Shown here: positions 13,325-20,901 of the stretch, in pieces
Position numbering within the stretch: position 1 is the first letter of the stretch
Layout of the letters: the number at the start of each line of letters is the position of its first letter
IMG/VR virus record: IMGVR_UViG_3300021961_006674
Coordinates: 1-29,324 of that record
DNA from: a virus
Length of the DNA: 29,324 bases
Strand: one strand, 5' to 3'
The notes under the pieces: generated by a model
Told to the model about the DNA's origin: nothing
Databases searched by the model: none
What the model saw: the letters and a program-made list of their open reading frames with translations, nothing else
Translations under genes and position numbers: made by a program

Positions 13325-13867
13325 TCAAGCAGTAACAGTTTCTCTTACTGTAGATTTGACATACTGCAGAACATTTTCTGGAGTTGATACTTCATAGGGA
13401 TCTGTGTCTGCGTTATCACGGAAACCTTCTTCAACGAAGATCTTTTCAATAAGTCCGTTATCAACAACAGCAGCATAACGCCAACTACGCTCACCGAAAC
13501 CAAGGTTAGATTTGCTAACCAGATAACCCATGCTACGGGTGAAGTAAGCATTTCCATCTGGAATAAGTTTTACTTTCTCAATACCCTGGTCTTTGCCCCA
13601 GGCATTCATCACAAAGCCATCATTAACAGAGATGCAGTAAATATCATCAATCCCAAGTTGAACAAACTCTTCAAATCGTTCCTCAAATCCAGGGAGTTGA
13701 TAAGCACTGCAAGTAGGAGTAAATGCACCAGGTAGACTAAAAATAACCACACGCTTACCGCTGAAGAGATCCAGGGATGGTGTAGCAACAAACTCTCCAT
13801 TCTCACGGAAAACAAATTCTACTTGAGGGACTTGATACTGTTCTTTACGCATTTTTACTTCTATCAT
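13325..13867 (-). CDS. Peroxiredoxin (Prx5 type)
   Basis: Thiol peroxidase reducing hydrogen peroxide and alkyl hydroperoxides. The catalytic motif PGAFTPTCS (46-54, peroxidatic C53 with P46 and T50) and LPGFEERFEEF are diagnostic of the Prx5 group. The spaced GERSWRYAAVVDNG holds the conserved active-site Arg. A second Cys at 78 (DIYCISVND) could be structural. At 180 residues, without signal peptide, it is a cytoplasmic single-domain enzyme. The ATG follows the upstream stop by one base; an ATG five codons later is possible. It is the last gene of the hli-ferredoxin-hli operon and would protect host photosynthesis from oxidative damage. Confidence 0.93.
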   Translation of the reverse strand: MIEVKMRKEQYQVPQVEFVFRENGEFVATPSLDLFSGKRVVIFSLPGAFTPTCSAYQLPGFEERFEEFVQLGIDDIYCISVNDGFVMNAWGKDQGIEKVKLIPDGNAYFTRSMGYLVSKSNLGFGERSWRYAAVVDNGLIEKIFVEEGFRDNADTDPYEVSTPENVLQYVKSTVRETVTA

Positions 13868-13868
13868 A

Positions 13869-13997
13869 TTAGTTAATTGGATTATAAGCGGGGATCATTT
13901 TACCCCCGCCAAAGTCATCATCATCGTCAGCACCATTATTACCAAGGGCGATGATGAATATCCACATTCCCAGTAACATTGATGCTAACAACAACAT
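13869..13997 (-). CDS. Small membrane protein with Asp run, 42 aa
   Basis: Begins MLLLASMLLGMWIFIIALGN, a single membrane span, then GADDDDDFGGGK and a short polar tail. The ATG shares a base with the stop of the hli gene (TGATG), placing it in the same operon between hli and peroxiredoxin. Family unknown; being tied to an Hli protein it may sit in the thylakoid membrane. Confidence 0.7.
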   Translation of the reverse strand: MLLLASMLLGMWIFIIALGNNGADDDDDFGGGKMIPAYNPIN

Positions 13998-14104
13998 CAC
14001 CAAATACCTGGAATAATTTGACCAGTAGCAGCATAGCTACCCATCGCAGCAATAATACCGATCATCGCTGCCCAACCATTAATACGTTCTGCTTTTTCGT
14101 TCAT
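13997..14104 (-). CDS. hli: High-light-inducible (Hli) protein, minimal form, 35 aa
   Basis: A single chlorophyll-binding-type helix: AERINGWAAMIGIIAAMGSY fits the Hli/CAB signature (ExxNGxxAMxG). At 35 residues it is near the smallest possible Hli. These thylakoid proteins bind chlorophyll and carotenoid and protect photosystem II assembly under stress. Its ATG overlaps the stop of the 97-aa gene upstream (ATGA). Confidence 0.9.
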   Translation of the reverse strand: MNEKAERINGWAAMIGIIAAMGSYAATGQIIPGIW

Positions 14105-14394
14105 TTGTTTTCTCCTTGATAGGGATGTTTTTGTTTGAGATCAGGATTGGGTTGAGAAGGAATCATAGGATTCCTTGACTTATTTTTGATTACAATAAAA
14201 GCATCATTTTGATAAGTAACAGTTCCATATGGTTTTGCCCATTTTGGATTTGCATCTGGATGAGTAGCAGTTCCTGTTACTGCTACTCCACCAATCTCAA
14301 CTGAGAGTTCATCATTACGATCCCAGTTAAGTTTTTCAAGAGCAATAGCAAACTGACCCAGCATAGCGACAGAAGATGGTTCAATTGCCGTCAC
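14101..14394 (-). CDS. Hypothetical protein in the redox operon, 97 aa
   Basis: Soluble, without signal or membrane segment. An N-terminal helix ([16 protein letters not shown]) is followed by beta-strands with Gly/Thr/Val and a polar Pro-rich tail. It starts at a GTG overlapping the ferredoxin stop (GTGA) and ends overlapping the hli ATG. Its position between ferredoxin and hli suggests a redox or photosynthesis link, but no family is recognised. Confidence 0.78.
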   Translation of the reverse strand: MTAIEPSSVAMLGQFAIALEKLNWDRNDELSVEIGGVAVTGTATHPDANPKWAKPYGTVTYQNDAFIVIKNKSRNPMIPSQPNPDLKQKHPYQGENK

Positions 14395-14684
14395 AGGTTC
14401 TCCTCTTGCTCAGTCAGAATTACGCAATCGCTGGTGGGATATGCCACACAAGTCAGCACCCAACCATCAGCAATCTGGTCATCATCAAGGAACGACTGCT
14501 CCTCATTATCAACGGTGCCAGAGATCAGTTTTCCTGCACAAGCAGAACAAGCGCCCGCTTTGCATGAAGAAGGAAGGTCAACACCTGCTTCTTCTGCTGC
14601 TTCAAGAATGTACTGATCATCAGGACACTGAATAATGGTTTCGGTGCCGTCGGGAGACTGGAGAGTAACATTAAAGACTGTCAT
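14391..14684 (-). CDS. petF: Plant-type [2Fe-2S] ferredoxin
   Basis: Soluble electron carrier normally reduced by photosystem I. The four cluster ligands are C41, C46 and C49 ([14 protein letters not shown]) and C79 (VLTCVAYP), in the standard plant-type spacing. Length 97 fits the family. The start is ATG 14684; an in-frame TTG five codons earlier is less likely because the ATG shares a base with the preceding stop (TAATG). Phage ferredoxins may feed reducing power to phycobilin, nucleotide or other biosynthesis. A further sigma70-like promoter (14748-14776) could drive it. Confidence 0.95.
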   Translation of the reverse strand: MTVFNVTLQSPDGTETIIQCPDDQYILEAAEEAGVDLPSSCKAGACSACAGKLISGTVDNEEQSFLDDDQIADGWVLTCVAYPTSDCVILTEQEENL

Positions 14685-14770
14685 TAGTAAGTTTCGCAAA
14701 GTTTTTCAACGGATGCTGCCAGTAGTACGAAGAAGGCAACTGATGTCATTGTAAACAAAAGTGAAGTCAT
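14684..14770 (-). CDS. Candidate 28-aa membrane peptide
   Basis: Begins [20 protein letters not shown] and ends VEKLCETY: one hydrophobic span with a short charged tail. It fills the gap between hli and ferredoxin and its stop overlaps the ferredoxin ATG (TAATG). Size and layout resemble the small subunits of photosystem II or cytochrome b6f, but the sequence matches none I know. A promoter overlaps its start, so it may be only leader sequence. Confidence 0.45.
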   Translation of the reverse strand: MTSLLFTMTSVAFFVLLAASVEKLCETY

Positions 14771-14776
14771 TGTCAA
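14748..14776 (-). promoter_or_regulatory. Sigma70-like promoter before ferredoxin
   Basis: TTGACA (14771-14776), 17-nt spacer, TACAAT (14748-14753). It starts just after the hli stop and would give the ferredoxin gene a leader of about 57 nt. Confidence 0.6.
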
Positions 14777-14779
14777 GTC

Positions 14780-14989
14780 TCAAACCACACCAAAGAAAAA
14801 GTTACCTGTCAAAGCATATGAGAGGAAACCAGCAACGATTCCAATCATAGCCCAACGACCATTCATTTTTTCTGCTTTCTCAGCGTAGGGTTCAATACCA
14901 TAACGCTCAAGATCTTCCTTAGTCATATACATGGAAGGTTCTTTGGCAAACATATTCATCTGACCAAATTCATTTTTAGTTACAGTCAT
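14780..14989 (-). CDS. hli: High-light-inducible (Hli) protein, 69 aa
   Basis: The C-terminal half is a classic Hli helix: AEKMNGRWAMIGIVAGFLSY, with the ExxNGRxAMxG chlorophyll-binding motif, followed by ALTGNFFFGVV. The N-terminal 38 residues are polar (TKEDLERYGIEPYAEK). The start is ATG 14989, preceded by AAAGGA at good spacing; an upstream in-frame start would lack a ribosome site. It is the first gene of the redox operon, behind a sigma70-like promoter. Confidence 0.95.
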   Translation of the reverse strand: MTVTKNEFGQMNMFAKEPSMYMTKEDLERYGIEPYAEKAEKMNGRWAMIGIVAGFLSYALTGNFFFGVV

Positions 14990-15016
14990 AATTCCTTTGT
15001 AAAGAACTGTTACACA

Positions 15017-15045
15017 ATTATATAGCAAATCTAAAGAAAAAACAA
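15017..15045 (-). promoter_or_regulatory. Sigma70-like promoter of the hli-ferredoxin-peroxiredoxin operon
   Basis: TTGTTT (15040-15045), 17-nt spacer, TATAAT (15017-15022). The -35 box overlaps the T-run and stem of the porin terminator, giving a compact terminator-promoter cassette. Confidence 0.65.
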
Positions 15046-15066
15046 GGGTGGAAACCCACCCTTGTT
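15041..15066 (-). terminator. Rho-independent terminator of the porin-like gene
   Basis: Eleven-bp perfect stem AACAAGGGTGG/CCACCCTTGTT with a 4-nt loop, running into a T-run on the minus strand. Confidence 0.92.
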
Positions 15067-15104
15067 AGAAAGTCCTGACTTAATTAAGTATTAATACTTA
15101 CAAA

Positions 15105-15464
15105 TCAGAAGGTGTACTTCACACCAGCCTTGATGTTGGAGGTCAGGTCATCACCAGTCAAGAACCAATACTCACCATAAACGCTCAGGTTCTCGGTAGC
15201 AGCGACGGAAGCGCCAGCCTTACCAGAAACCTTGACTTTAGAATCGCCACCCTCAGGAGTGGACAGAGCAGGACCTGCTTGAATATAACCAGAAACGGTT
15301 TCACTCAGAGCCCCTTCGTAACCGATATGTGCTTCGGTCAGGGTGCCAACGTAGTCAGAACCAGTCAGACCAGCATTAGCCTCAACATTCACATAAGGAC
15401 CAGCGAAAGCAGCGGTGGCAAGGAAAGGAGCAGCAGCAACAGCTGCGATTGCAGATTTAATCAT
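15105..15464 (-). CDS. Small porin-like outer-membrane protein, 119 aa
   Basis: Signal peptide MIKSAIAAVAAAPFLATAAFA (cleavage about residue 21). The mature 98 residues show alternating polar/hydrophobic strands (PYVNVEANAG, EAHIGYEGAL, SGYIQAGPAL, ENLSVYGEYW) and end AGVKYTF, a terminal-Phe outer-membrane targeting strand. This is enough for six to eight strands, less than a full porin. Ribosome site GAGGT lies 9 nt before the ATG. It has a strong sigma70-like promoter, two leader hairpins and its own terminator, so it is a single-gene transcript. A change in host envelope permeability or surface is a possible role. Confidence 0.83.
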   Translation of the reverse strand: MIKSAIAAVAAAPFLATAAFAGPYVNVEANAGLTGSDYVGTLTEAHIGYEGALSETVSGYIQAGPALSTPEGGDSKVKVSGKAGASVAATENLSVYGEYWFLTGDDLTSNIKAGVKYTF

Positions 15465-15489
15465 TTAATTAATACCTCGTAAATTTACT

Positions 15490-15534
15490 TGCGGAATGGT
15501 TACCCGCAGATGAAAGAAGACTTAACTTGTCTTC
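15490..15534 (-). other. Two hairpins in the leader of the porin-like gene
   Basis: GAAGAC/GTCTTC (15516-15534, 6 bp, 7-nt loop) begins at about the predicted transcription start. TGCGG/CCGCA (15490-15508, 5 bp, 9-nt loop) follows. The first could double as a weak terminator for the glycan operon, although its T-run is interrupted. Confidence 0.5.
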
Positions 15535-15542
15535 GTTTAACC

Positions 15543-15572
15543 ATTTTAACATTCTCTTTGGGATCATGTCAA
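15543..15572 (-). promoter_or_regulatory. Sigma70-like promoter of the porin-like gene
   Basis: TTGACA (15567-15572), 18-nt spacer, TAAAAT (15543-15548). The TGA of the -35 box is the stop codon of the glycosyltransferase gene (15569-15571). Confidence 0.7.
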
Positions 15573-16372
15573 GACTCTTCTTGCTTCTGAGATGGTTCGG
15601 TTACCCGACCAAGATAGGGATCATAATCCATGATTTCTTTAACATCTATACTAGCACTAACTTGTTGCCAGTAATTCCATAGAGCATCATGATTTCCTCT
15701 ATGGAAAGCATCAATATGTTCTGGGTGAATACTAGATCCCAACTCAATCTTATACATCAACAAAGGAATTGCAAATGTATTTCCAGAGTTATAGATCAAG
15801 TCATCAGCAACAGGGCGAGGTTTGACTCCTTGATCCAACTTATACTTCTCTCCACGACAGTGAAGACGCACAAGTTTTTCCGCATGATAACGACTAATCA
15901 CATAACATGCAGTAGAGAAGTCATTTACAAATCTCTTATGAAGTCTGACATGAAGATCTCCTGTGCAAATAATTGCAAGCTGAACCACATCATAGTCATA
16001 TGGAAAATGTGCGTAGAGATCATCCCAACTAAAATTCCAAAACCTCACCAGATCTAAGTTACAATCATCCTCCATCATGATTGCATATGGAGAATCAGAT
16101 GTCTCAAGATAATGCTTTATGGCTTTCAAATGAGATGTTATACATCCAATCTCACCAGAAGTCATATTATCTGGATATCTACCAGTAATAATATCACTTA
16201 GATCATCCTCTCTACCATCATATGCAGAGATACGTTCGTAATTTGATAATTCCCAATATTTAAATTGGTCCTCCATGTATTCCCATCTTTCTGGTTGACC
16301 ATCAAGATTAATACAATATACAGGACCAAAGTTCTTTAACTTATATACTGATTTGTTTTTCTCTCTATCCAT
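15569..16372 (-). CDS. GT25-family glycosyltransferase
   Basis: GT25 enzymes, including LPS galactosyltransferases such as Lgt, add hexoses to surface glycans. Signature motifs are VYCINLDGQPERW (18-30, nucleotide-sugar binding start), MTSGEIGCITSHLKA (70-84) and MMEDDCNLD (99-107, acidic metal-binding motif). Length 267 is usual. It is the last gene of the 15-gene glycan operon and overlaps its upstream neighbour by 8 nt. The sugar cannot be read from sequence. Confidence 0.9.
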   Translation of the reverse strand: MDREKNKSVYKLKNFGPVYCINLDGQPERWEYMEDQFKYWELSNYERISAYDGREDDLSDIITGRYPDNMTSGEIGCITSHLKAIKHYLETSDSPYAIMMEDDCNLDLVRFWNFSWDDLYAHFPYDYDVVQLAIICTGDLHVRLHKRFVNDFSTACYVISRYHAEKLVRLHCRGEKYKLDQGVKPRPVADDLIYNSGNTFAIPLLMYKIELGSSIHPEHIDAFHRGNHDALWNYWQQVSASIDVKEIMDYDPYLGRVTEPSQKQEES

Positions 16373-17309
16373 GAATGACTCTTTGTATATTTGGAAGAAA
16401 ATACTTACTCAACATTCTACACCATTCAAACTCTTTTGCATAGTCTAGAATTTCCTCTCTATTTTTAATTGAGTATTCCCTATTCTCAATAATCTTTTCC
16501 TCTACAAATTTTGTATCAGATACTTTATCTTCAGGGATTACTGTAATAAACTTTTTATCTAAGTCAAGGTTAGCAGTTGCCCACTCGCTTACAACGACCC
16601 CAAGACCAGCAGAAAATGCTTCTGGACAGACTAATGGGTGTGCTTCACCATCAGAAAGCAAAACAAGATTTCCATACTTAGTCAGGTTTCTGCGAAGAGT
16701 TTCTTTATCCCATTCACCAAGATAATTCTTAGAAGTATCAAATCTATTGTCTGCAATATTACCAGCATACCATAGAGATTGAATATCTTGAAAGAGAAAT
16801 TGTCTCTTTCTATGATCTATCTTAGCAAGATAAATGCTCCTATCAGAATACTCTGGTTTAGAAGCAACTTTGAAGATCTTACCATTCACACCGTTTGGAT
16901 TTAGATACAATCTCTCTTTTGGAATACCAGCAAGATTATTATAGATCTGATTAATACCATCAGATAATCCAAAGACATTTGGTTTAATCTTTGTAAACTG
17001 ATCAAACACTCTTTGCTTATATGGACCCATAAGTTCAGGTCTCTCAATATAAGCAAAGTGAGTTGTTACTGCACAAGGATATTGAATATAAGGATAAAGA
17101 GGAACCCAGTCATCATAGTTGATGTGAACAAAATCAGGACGAAACTGATTGATCATATTAATGATCTGATGAGGATCACCAATATTAATAATCTGAACAT
17201 CATGTCCCATGCTATTCAGAGTTAGTTTCATATCCCATATAAGTGATTCTACTGCACCCCATCCTACTGGAGGAATAGGGGTGTTAGGACCAATAATACT
17301 AATTCGCAT
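16365..17309 (-). CDS. GT4-like (GT-B) glycosyltransferase, second of a tandem pair
   Basis: The start is set at ATG 17309 by alignment with its paralog (MRISIIGPN with MKLALVGPG); an in-frame ATG at 17327 would add six residues. N-terminal Rossmann half: IPPVGWGAVESLIWD (18-32 region) and a conserved FVHINYDDW. C-terminal donor-binding half: LVLLSDGEAHPLVCPEAFSAGLGVVVSEWA, the GT4 E-x7-E region in variant form. It overlaps the upstream paralog by 11 nt. Probable retaining transferase using a nucleotide-sugar; donor and acceptor unknown. Confidence 0.88.
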   Translation of the reverse strand: MRISIIGPNTPIPPVGWGAVESLIWDMKLTLNSMGHDVQIINIGDPHQIINMINQFRPDFVHINYDDWVPLYPYIQYPCAVTTHFAYIERPELMGPYKQRVFDQFTKIKPNVFGLSDGINQIYNNLAGIPKERLYLNPNGVNGKIFKVASKPEYSDRSIYLAKIDHRKRQFLFQDIQSLWYAGNIADNRFDTSKNYLGEWDKETLRRNLTKYGNLVLLSDGEAHPLVCPEAFSAGLGVVVSEWATANLDLDKKFITVIPEDKVSDTKFVEEKIIENREYSIKNREEILDYAKEFEWCRMLSKYFLPNIQRVIHG

Positions 17310-18276
17310 TTGCTTCCATCTTCTCAATATTTTGAGCGTACAGTTTTACAAGACTTTCCCAAGAGAAATTATCTACAGCAAACTGTCTGATTTCATCACG
17401 CATACCAATAGAGGTTTCACGATTTTCTTTGATCTTTTCCTCAACAAAATGAATATCTTCTAACTTATCATCAGGAATAACAGTTACAAAAGGAAGACCT
17501 TCTGGAAGATCGTGTGCAGCATACTTAGAAATAACTACACCCAACCCATTTACCATCGCTTCCTTTACAACCAAAGGTGTCCCATTCTCACCATCTGAGA
17601 GGAGTACAAGACTACCGTAGTCAGTAAAGTGTTCACGCTTATATTCATCAGTCCATTCACCAAGATAATTGATCTTTGGATCAAATGAAGTAGCACCAGT
17701 ATTCTGACCAACGTAGTCAATTGAATCAATACTTTGGTACAACCATTGTTTCTTGCGATGATAAATCTGACCAAGATACAAAGAACGATCTGGTTTTACT
17801 GCTTCACTACGATAGGTAAATCGTTTATGGTTTGCACCATTCTCTGATAGGAGAAGTCTACTTTCATCTGCACCAGCATTCTTAAACGTTTCATAATCTT
17901 TTTTAGAGATGCAGAAAATATAATAACGCTTGTTTTTAGTAATCCAATCAAATACCCGATCATATCCATCACGACGATGCATATGTGGTTGATCAATATA
18001 TGGATAGTGACTACTGATTGCTAACTTTGGAATGTCAGTTTCAGCAGCGATTCTATCCATGATTGGGTAGAATACGTCATAGTGGACATGTGCAAAATCA
18101 TATGTATCTTCATTTAGATACTGAATGATTTCATCTGCATTTGGAGTGTTAACAATCGTTCCCTCATGACCAAGTTCTTCCAGTTCTAAAGCATAGTCCC
18201 AGATAAGACTCTCAACAGCACCCCATCCATCAGGAGGAATGGGCATAATACCTGGACCGACTAATGCTAACTTCAT
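17299..18276 (-). CDS. GT4-like (GT-B) glycosyltransferase, first of a tandem pair
   Basis: GT-B fold, 325 residues. Begins MKLALVGPGIMPIPPDGWGA and continues VESLIWDYALELEELGHE, the acceptor-side Rossmann domain. The donor-side domain has SLVLLSDGENGTPLVVKEAM and VNGLGVVISKYAAHDLP, similar to the E-x7-E motif of GT4. It is clearly paralogous over its full length with the next gene: the shared blocks YLGEW, LVLLSDGE and the FVEEKI.ENRE pattern lie in the same order. Overlaps its upstream neighbour by 4 nt (ATGA). Confidence 0.9.
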   Translation of the reverse strand: MKLALVGPGIMPIPPDGWGAVESLIWDYALELEELGHEGTIVNTPNADEIIQYLNEDTYDFAHVHYDVFYPIMDRIAAETDIPKLAISSHYPYIDQPHMHRRDGYDRVFDWITKNKRYYIFCISKKDYETFKNAGADESRLLLSENGANHKRFTYRSEAVKPDRSLYLGQIYHRKKQWLYQSIDSIDYVGQNTGATSFDPKINYLGEWTDEYKREHFTDYGSLVLLSDGENGTPLVVKEAMVNGLGVVISKYAAHDLPEGLPFVTVIPDDKLEDIHFVEEKIKENRETSIGMRDEIRQFAVDNFSWESLVKLYAQNIEKMEANAN

Positions 18277-19094
18277 TTTGCAAGCTCCGCGATAATCTCA
18301 TATTGACGATGCATGTGTGCATAGTTTTCAAAAACTGCAAACATATCATCATTATTCTTATACAGATATGCCATAGCATTCTGCTCATTATTAATCACAC
18401 CATTCTTCAGCATCTTCTCCTGAAGAACCTCATCCATCATATCACAAAACTTGGTAAGAACTTCTGCTCCACCACCCCAAAGTCCTGCCATAATCCAAGT
18501 CCTTGCATCCCAGAAATACTCCTCTGGGCAGAATTCAGCATTTACTATATCTGGATAATATGACATAGAAGCATGAATCAAAACACTATCCTTATTGTCC
18601 AGCAAAGTTTGTACAGCATCTTCGGATGGATATGGTCTCTGAGTTGTAACGCCATGTTGTTCAAAGAACCTGGATAGTCCCGCATCCATCCACATGAAGT
18701 ATTCAGATTCAAAAGGATTTTCTTCAATCACTCTCTTAACCCAAGGGAACTTGGAGTAAATAATAACATTATAAAGACTCATGTTACACTCAACTCTTTG
18801 AGGAGCACCAATCTTTGCTTTATAGTTTTCATCAGATAGGACTTCTTGAATTCTATCATTCAAAGAGTAGTAAGGTACTTCTTCAAGTGATTGTGTGATT
18901 ACTTTTGTAGGAAGACCTTTCCGATGCTTCTCTACAAAATCTTTCAAAGACTCATCTACAAAAATTACCATAGGAGACTTAACTTTTAAAGTCTCTCCAA
19001 ACCAGGAAAGATATTCATCAAAAGTTCTACCGTCACCTTCAACATCACGTTTGATATCGTAAAGAGCGGTTACTAAAGTTACTGACATTTTCAA
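18273..19094 (-). CDS. HtrL/YibB-like (WlaTC-type) probable glycosyltransferase
   Basis: The start SVTLVTALYDIKR, VIFVDESL (43-50), MSLYNVIIYSKFPWVKRVIE (105-124) and YFMWMDAGLSRFF (132-144) match the HtrL/YibB family, found in LPS and capsule clusters and thought to be GT-A-like transferases. The MDAG acidic motif may bind the metal and sugar nucleotide. Length 273 is usual. Both junctions are 4-nt overlaps within the glycan operon. The assignment comes from motif memory, so the exact activity stays open. Confidence 0.75.
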   Translation of the reverse strand: MKMSVTLVTALYDIKRDVEGDGRTFDEYLSWFGETLKVKSPMVIFVDESLKDFVEKHRKGLPTKVITQSLEEVPYYSLNDRIQEVLSDENYKAKIGAPQRVECNMSLYNVIIYSKFPWVKRVIEENPFESEYFMWMDAGLSRFFEQHGVTTQRPYPSEDAVQTLLDNKDSVLIHASMSYYPDIVNAEFCPEEYFWDARTWIMAGLWGGGAEVLTKFCDMMDEVLQEKMLKNGVINNEQNAMAYLYKNNDDMFAVFENYAHMHRQYEIIAELAK

Positions 19095-20128
19095 ACCTCC
19101 TTATTAAAAATTTTAGCGAGTGCATTTGCACGGTTTATGAAAGTATGATTTTCTTGAACGTGCTTCATCGCTTCGTACACAAGATCGTTATTTGGATTTT
19201 TTTCAAATCTCAAACAATCAATTGGTAATTGAGATTCATCGTCATTATAGATTACATAGTCTCCCAAAAGATCCCTGACTGCAGTAGAGTTAGTTCCTGG
19301 CATCCTACCATAACTAATCTGTTTAAGAAGTCTGCAAGGAATATAGCCAATTTTTTTATGGTTACCACCTGTAACTGGTTTTCCATTAACCTCTAGCAAT
19401 CCACCAGAATTGGTGTGATATGAATCACTACCTCGTACATCTAGTGAGATAACTGACTTCTTCATCAATTCCATGTTTTGCTCAAAATTGAGAGGAGTTT
19501 GCCATGGATTAAAATTAACAAACTCAATATTAAGTTGCTGGAGAGTAGTAACTACTTTTTGCATTTCAAGAGCAGGACTTCCACCAAGAGTTCCTACAAA
19601 GTAAAACTTATTATCCCTCTTCAAGAAACGATCTTCAAAATTAAATTCTTCTGGAAGAAGGTTGGTAGCCCACATCATGTAGACTGCTTCATATCCAGAT
19701 ACTCCTTTTTTCTTTTCATCTGCTAGGACAGTATCATCAGCATTTGCATCATAGAGTGTTACTGAATCAATATTTTTTAGTTTAGTCTTATCCAGAACAA
19801 AACTATAGTTAAGATCGTTTATCTCTTTTACATTAAATCGGATATCAACAAGTCTCAATCCTTTATTGACATACTTTGAAGGATCTACACTATTATGAAC
19901 AAAATAAGTTGACGTATCATTCAGAGGAATACCTTCATCAGCAAATCCTTCCGAAAAGAACAAGCAGTTTGAATAATCAAAAACAGAAGGATCTGGATGG
20001 TTTCCTGAATGGAACCAATAAGTTTCATGTCCAAGGTGTTGGAACGCTTTGTAGAAACTTGCGTGAATAAAGGAGTGTGTATGAGAGTATAAAGGTAGAC
20101 CCCAAATAACAACTTTTAATTTAGACAT
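19091..20128 (-). CDS. Probable GT-B-type glycosyltransferase, 345 aa
   Basis: Begins KLKVVIWGLPLYSHTHSF, a Rossmann-like start followed by a conserved-looking FYKAFQHLGHETYWFH. The second half has KFYFVGTLGG (donor-domain entry) and RLLKQISYGRMPGTNS, where a GT-B enzyme would bind the donor. No standard family signature is complete, so this is a fold-level guess supported by the neighbours. It starts 2 nt after the upstream stop. Confidence 0.65.
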   Translation of the reverse strand: MSKLKVVIWGLPLYSHTHSFIHASFYKAFQHLGHETYWFHSGNHPDPSVFDYSNCLFFSEGFADEGIPLNDTSTYFVHNSVDPSKYVNKGLRLVDIRFNVKEINDLNYSFVLDKTKLKNIDSVTLYDANADDTVLADEKKKGVSGYEAVYMMWATNLLPEEFNFEDRFLKRDNKFYFVGTLGGSPALEMQKVVTTLQQLNIEFVNFNPWQTPLNFEQNMELMKKSVISLDVRGSDSYHTNSGGLLEVNGKPVTGGNHKKIGYIPCRLLKQISYGRMPGTNSTAVRDLLGDYVIYNDDESQLPIDCLRFEKNPNNDLVYEAMKHVQENHTFINRANALAKIFNKEV

Positions 20129-20130
20129 AT

Positions 20131-20901
20131 TTAAAACCTAGGTAAAGAAACAACAAACGGATGCGACTGATGACCAATCCCAAAAATATCTAATGCTTTA
20201 CGATGAAGCATTTCATTTGACCACGCACCTCCAAACTCTTGATCACATCTCTCAAGAAGACTTTCCATAAAGCAGAAAGTACTCATAAATGCATTCATGG
20301 CTTTGGGTCCACCAAAATCTAAGTAATCATTAATCATACCATCTGGTTGATTTAACCAACCTGGATAATTAACAACACTTGGATCATATTCCTCATAGCG
20401 AATTTTATTCTGAACTACTGAATCAGTTCTACACTTTACAACCCAATCGTACTTGAAGTCATTAGCATATTCATATTCTTTTCTCAAAAGATTGACTTGA
20501 TTCAATCCATAATGATATGACATCCAATTATTAACAATTCTTGGAATGTAGTTAGGTTCTTTTTCTTCTTTCCAATGCTTGGACCAAGGAACCAAATCTC
20601 CGTTAGGATAATAAGAATAATCAGTCTTCATAGTAGAATCTTTAAAGACTTTACTCTTTTCTACCTTGTAAAGTTTTGGTCCATAAATTTTTAGAGCGTC
20701 GTCAATAGCAGTTGAAGGTATTCTTTGATTCTCCCATCCACCTGCACCACCATACTTATATGGTTTTGTTTGAAGGTCTTCATCAAACCACAGGTGAAAG
20801 AATACGTCTACATCATATCCCTGACACAGATTTTCAACGATATATGGTGCAACCTCTTTTACAAATCTAGGTTGACCAGATAAACACAACGCTACCTTCA
20901 T
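20131..20901 (-). CDS. Probable glycosyltransferase, paralog of 25434-26171
   Basis: MKVALCLSGQPRFVKEVAPY, DVDVFFHLWFDED and NLLRKEYEYANDFKYDWVVK, then CRTDSVV, recur in related form in the gene at 25434-26171 (KLAVCYRGHLR, DVDFFCHTWN, NSLRKEYSQSENVSYDAVVI, IRPDL). This type of protein is common in viral and bacterial glycan clusters and looks GT-A-like, with the R-x-D motif standing where a DxD would be. Exact family and sugar are not recognised. Confidence 0.7.
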   Translation of the reverse strand: MKVALCLSGQPRFVKEVAPYIVENLCQGYDVDVFFHLWFDEDLQTKPYKYGGAGGWENQRIPSTAIDDALKIYGPKLYKVEKSKVFKDSTMKTDYSYYPNGDLVPWSKHWKEEKEPNYIPRIVNNWMSYHYGLNQVNLLRKEYEYANDFKYDWVVKCRTDSVVQNKIRYEEYDPSVVNYPGWLNQPDGMINDYLDFGGPKAMNAFMSTFCFMESLLERCDQEFGGAWSNEMLHRKALDIFGIGHQSHPFVVSLPRF

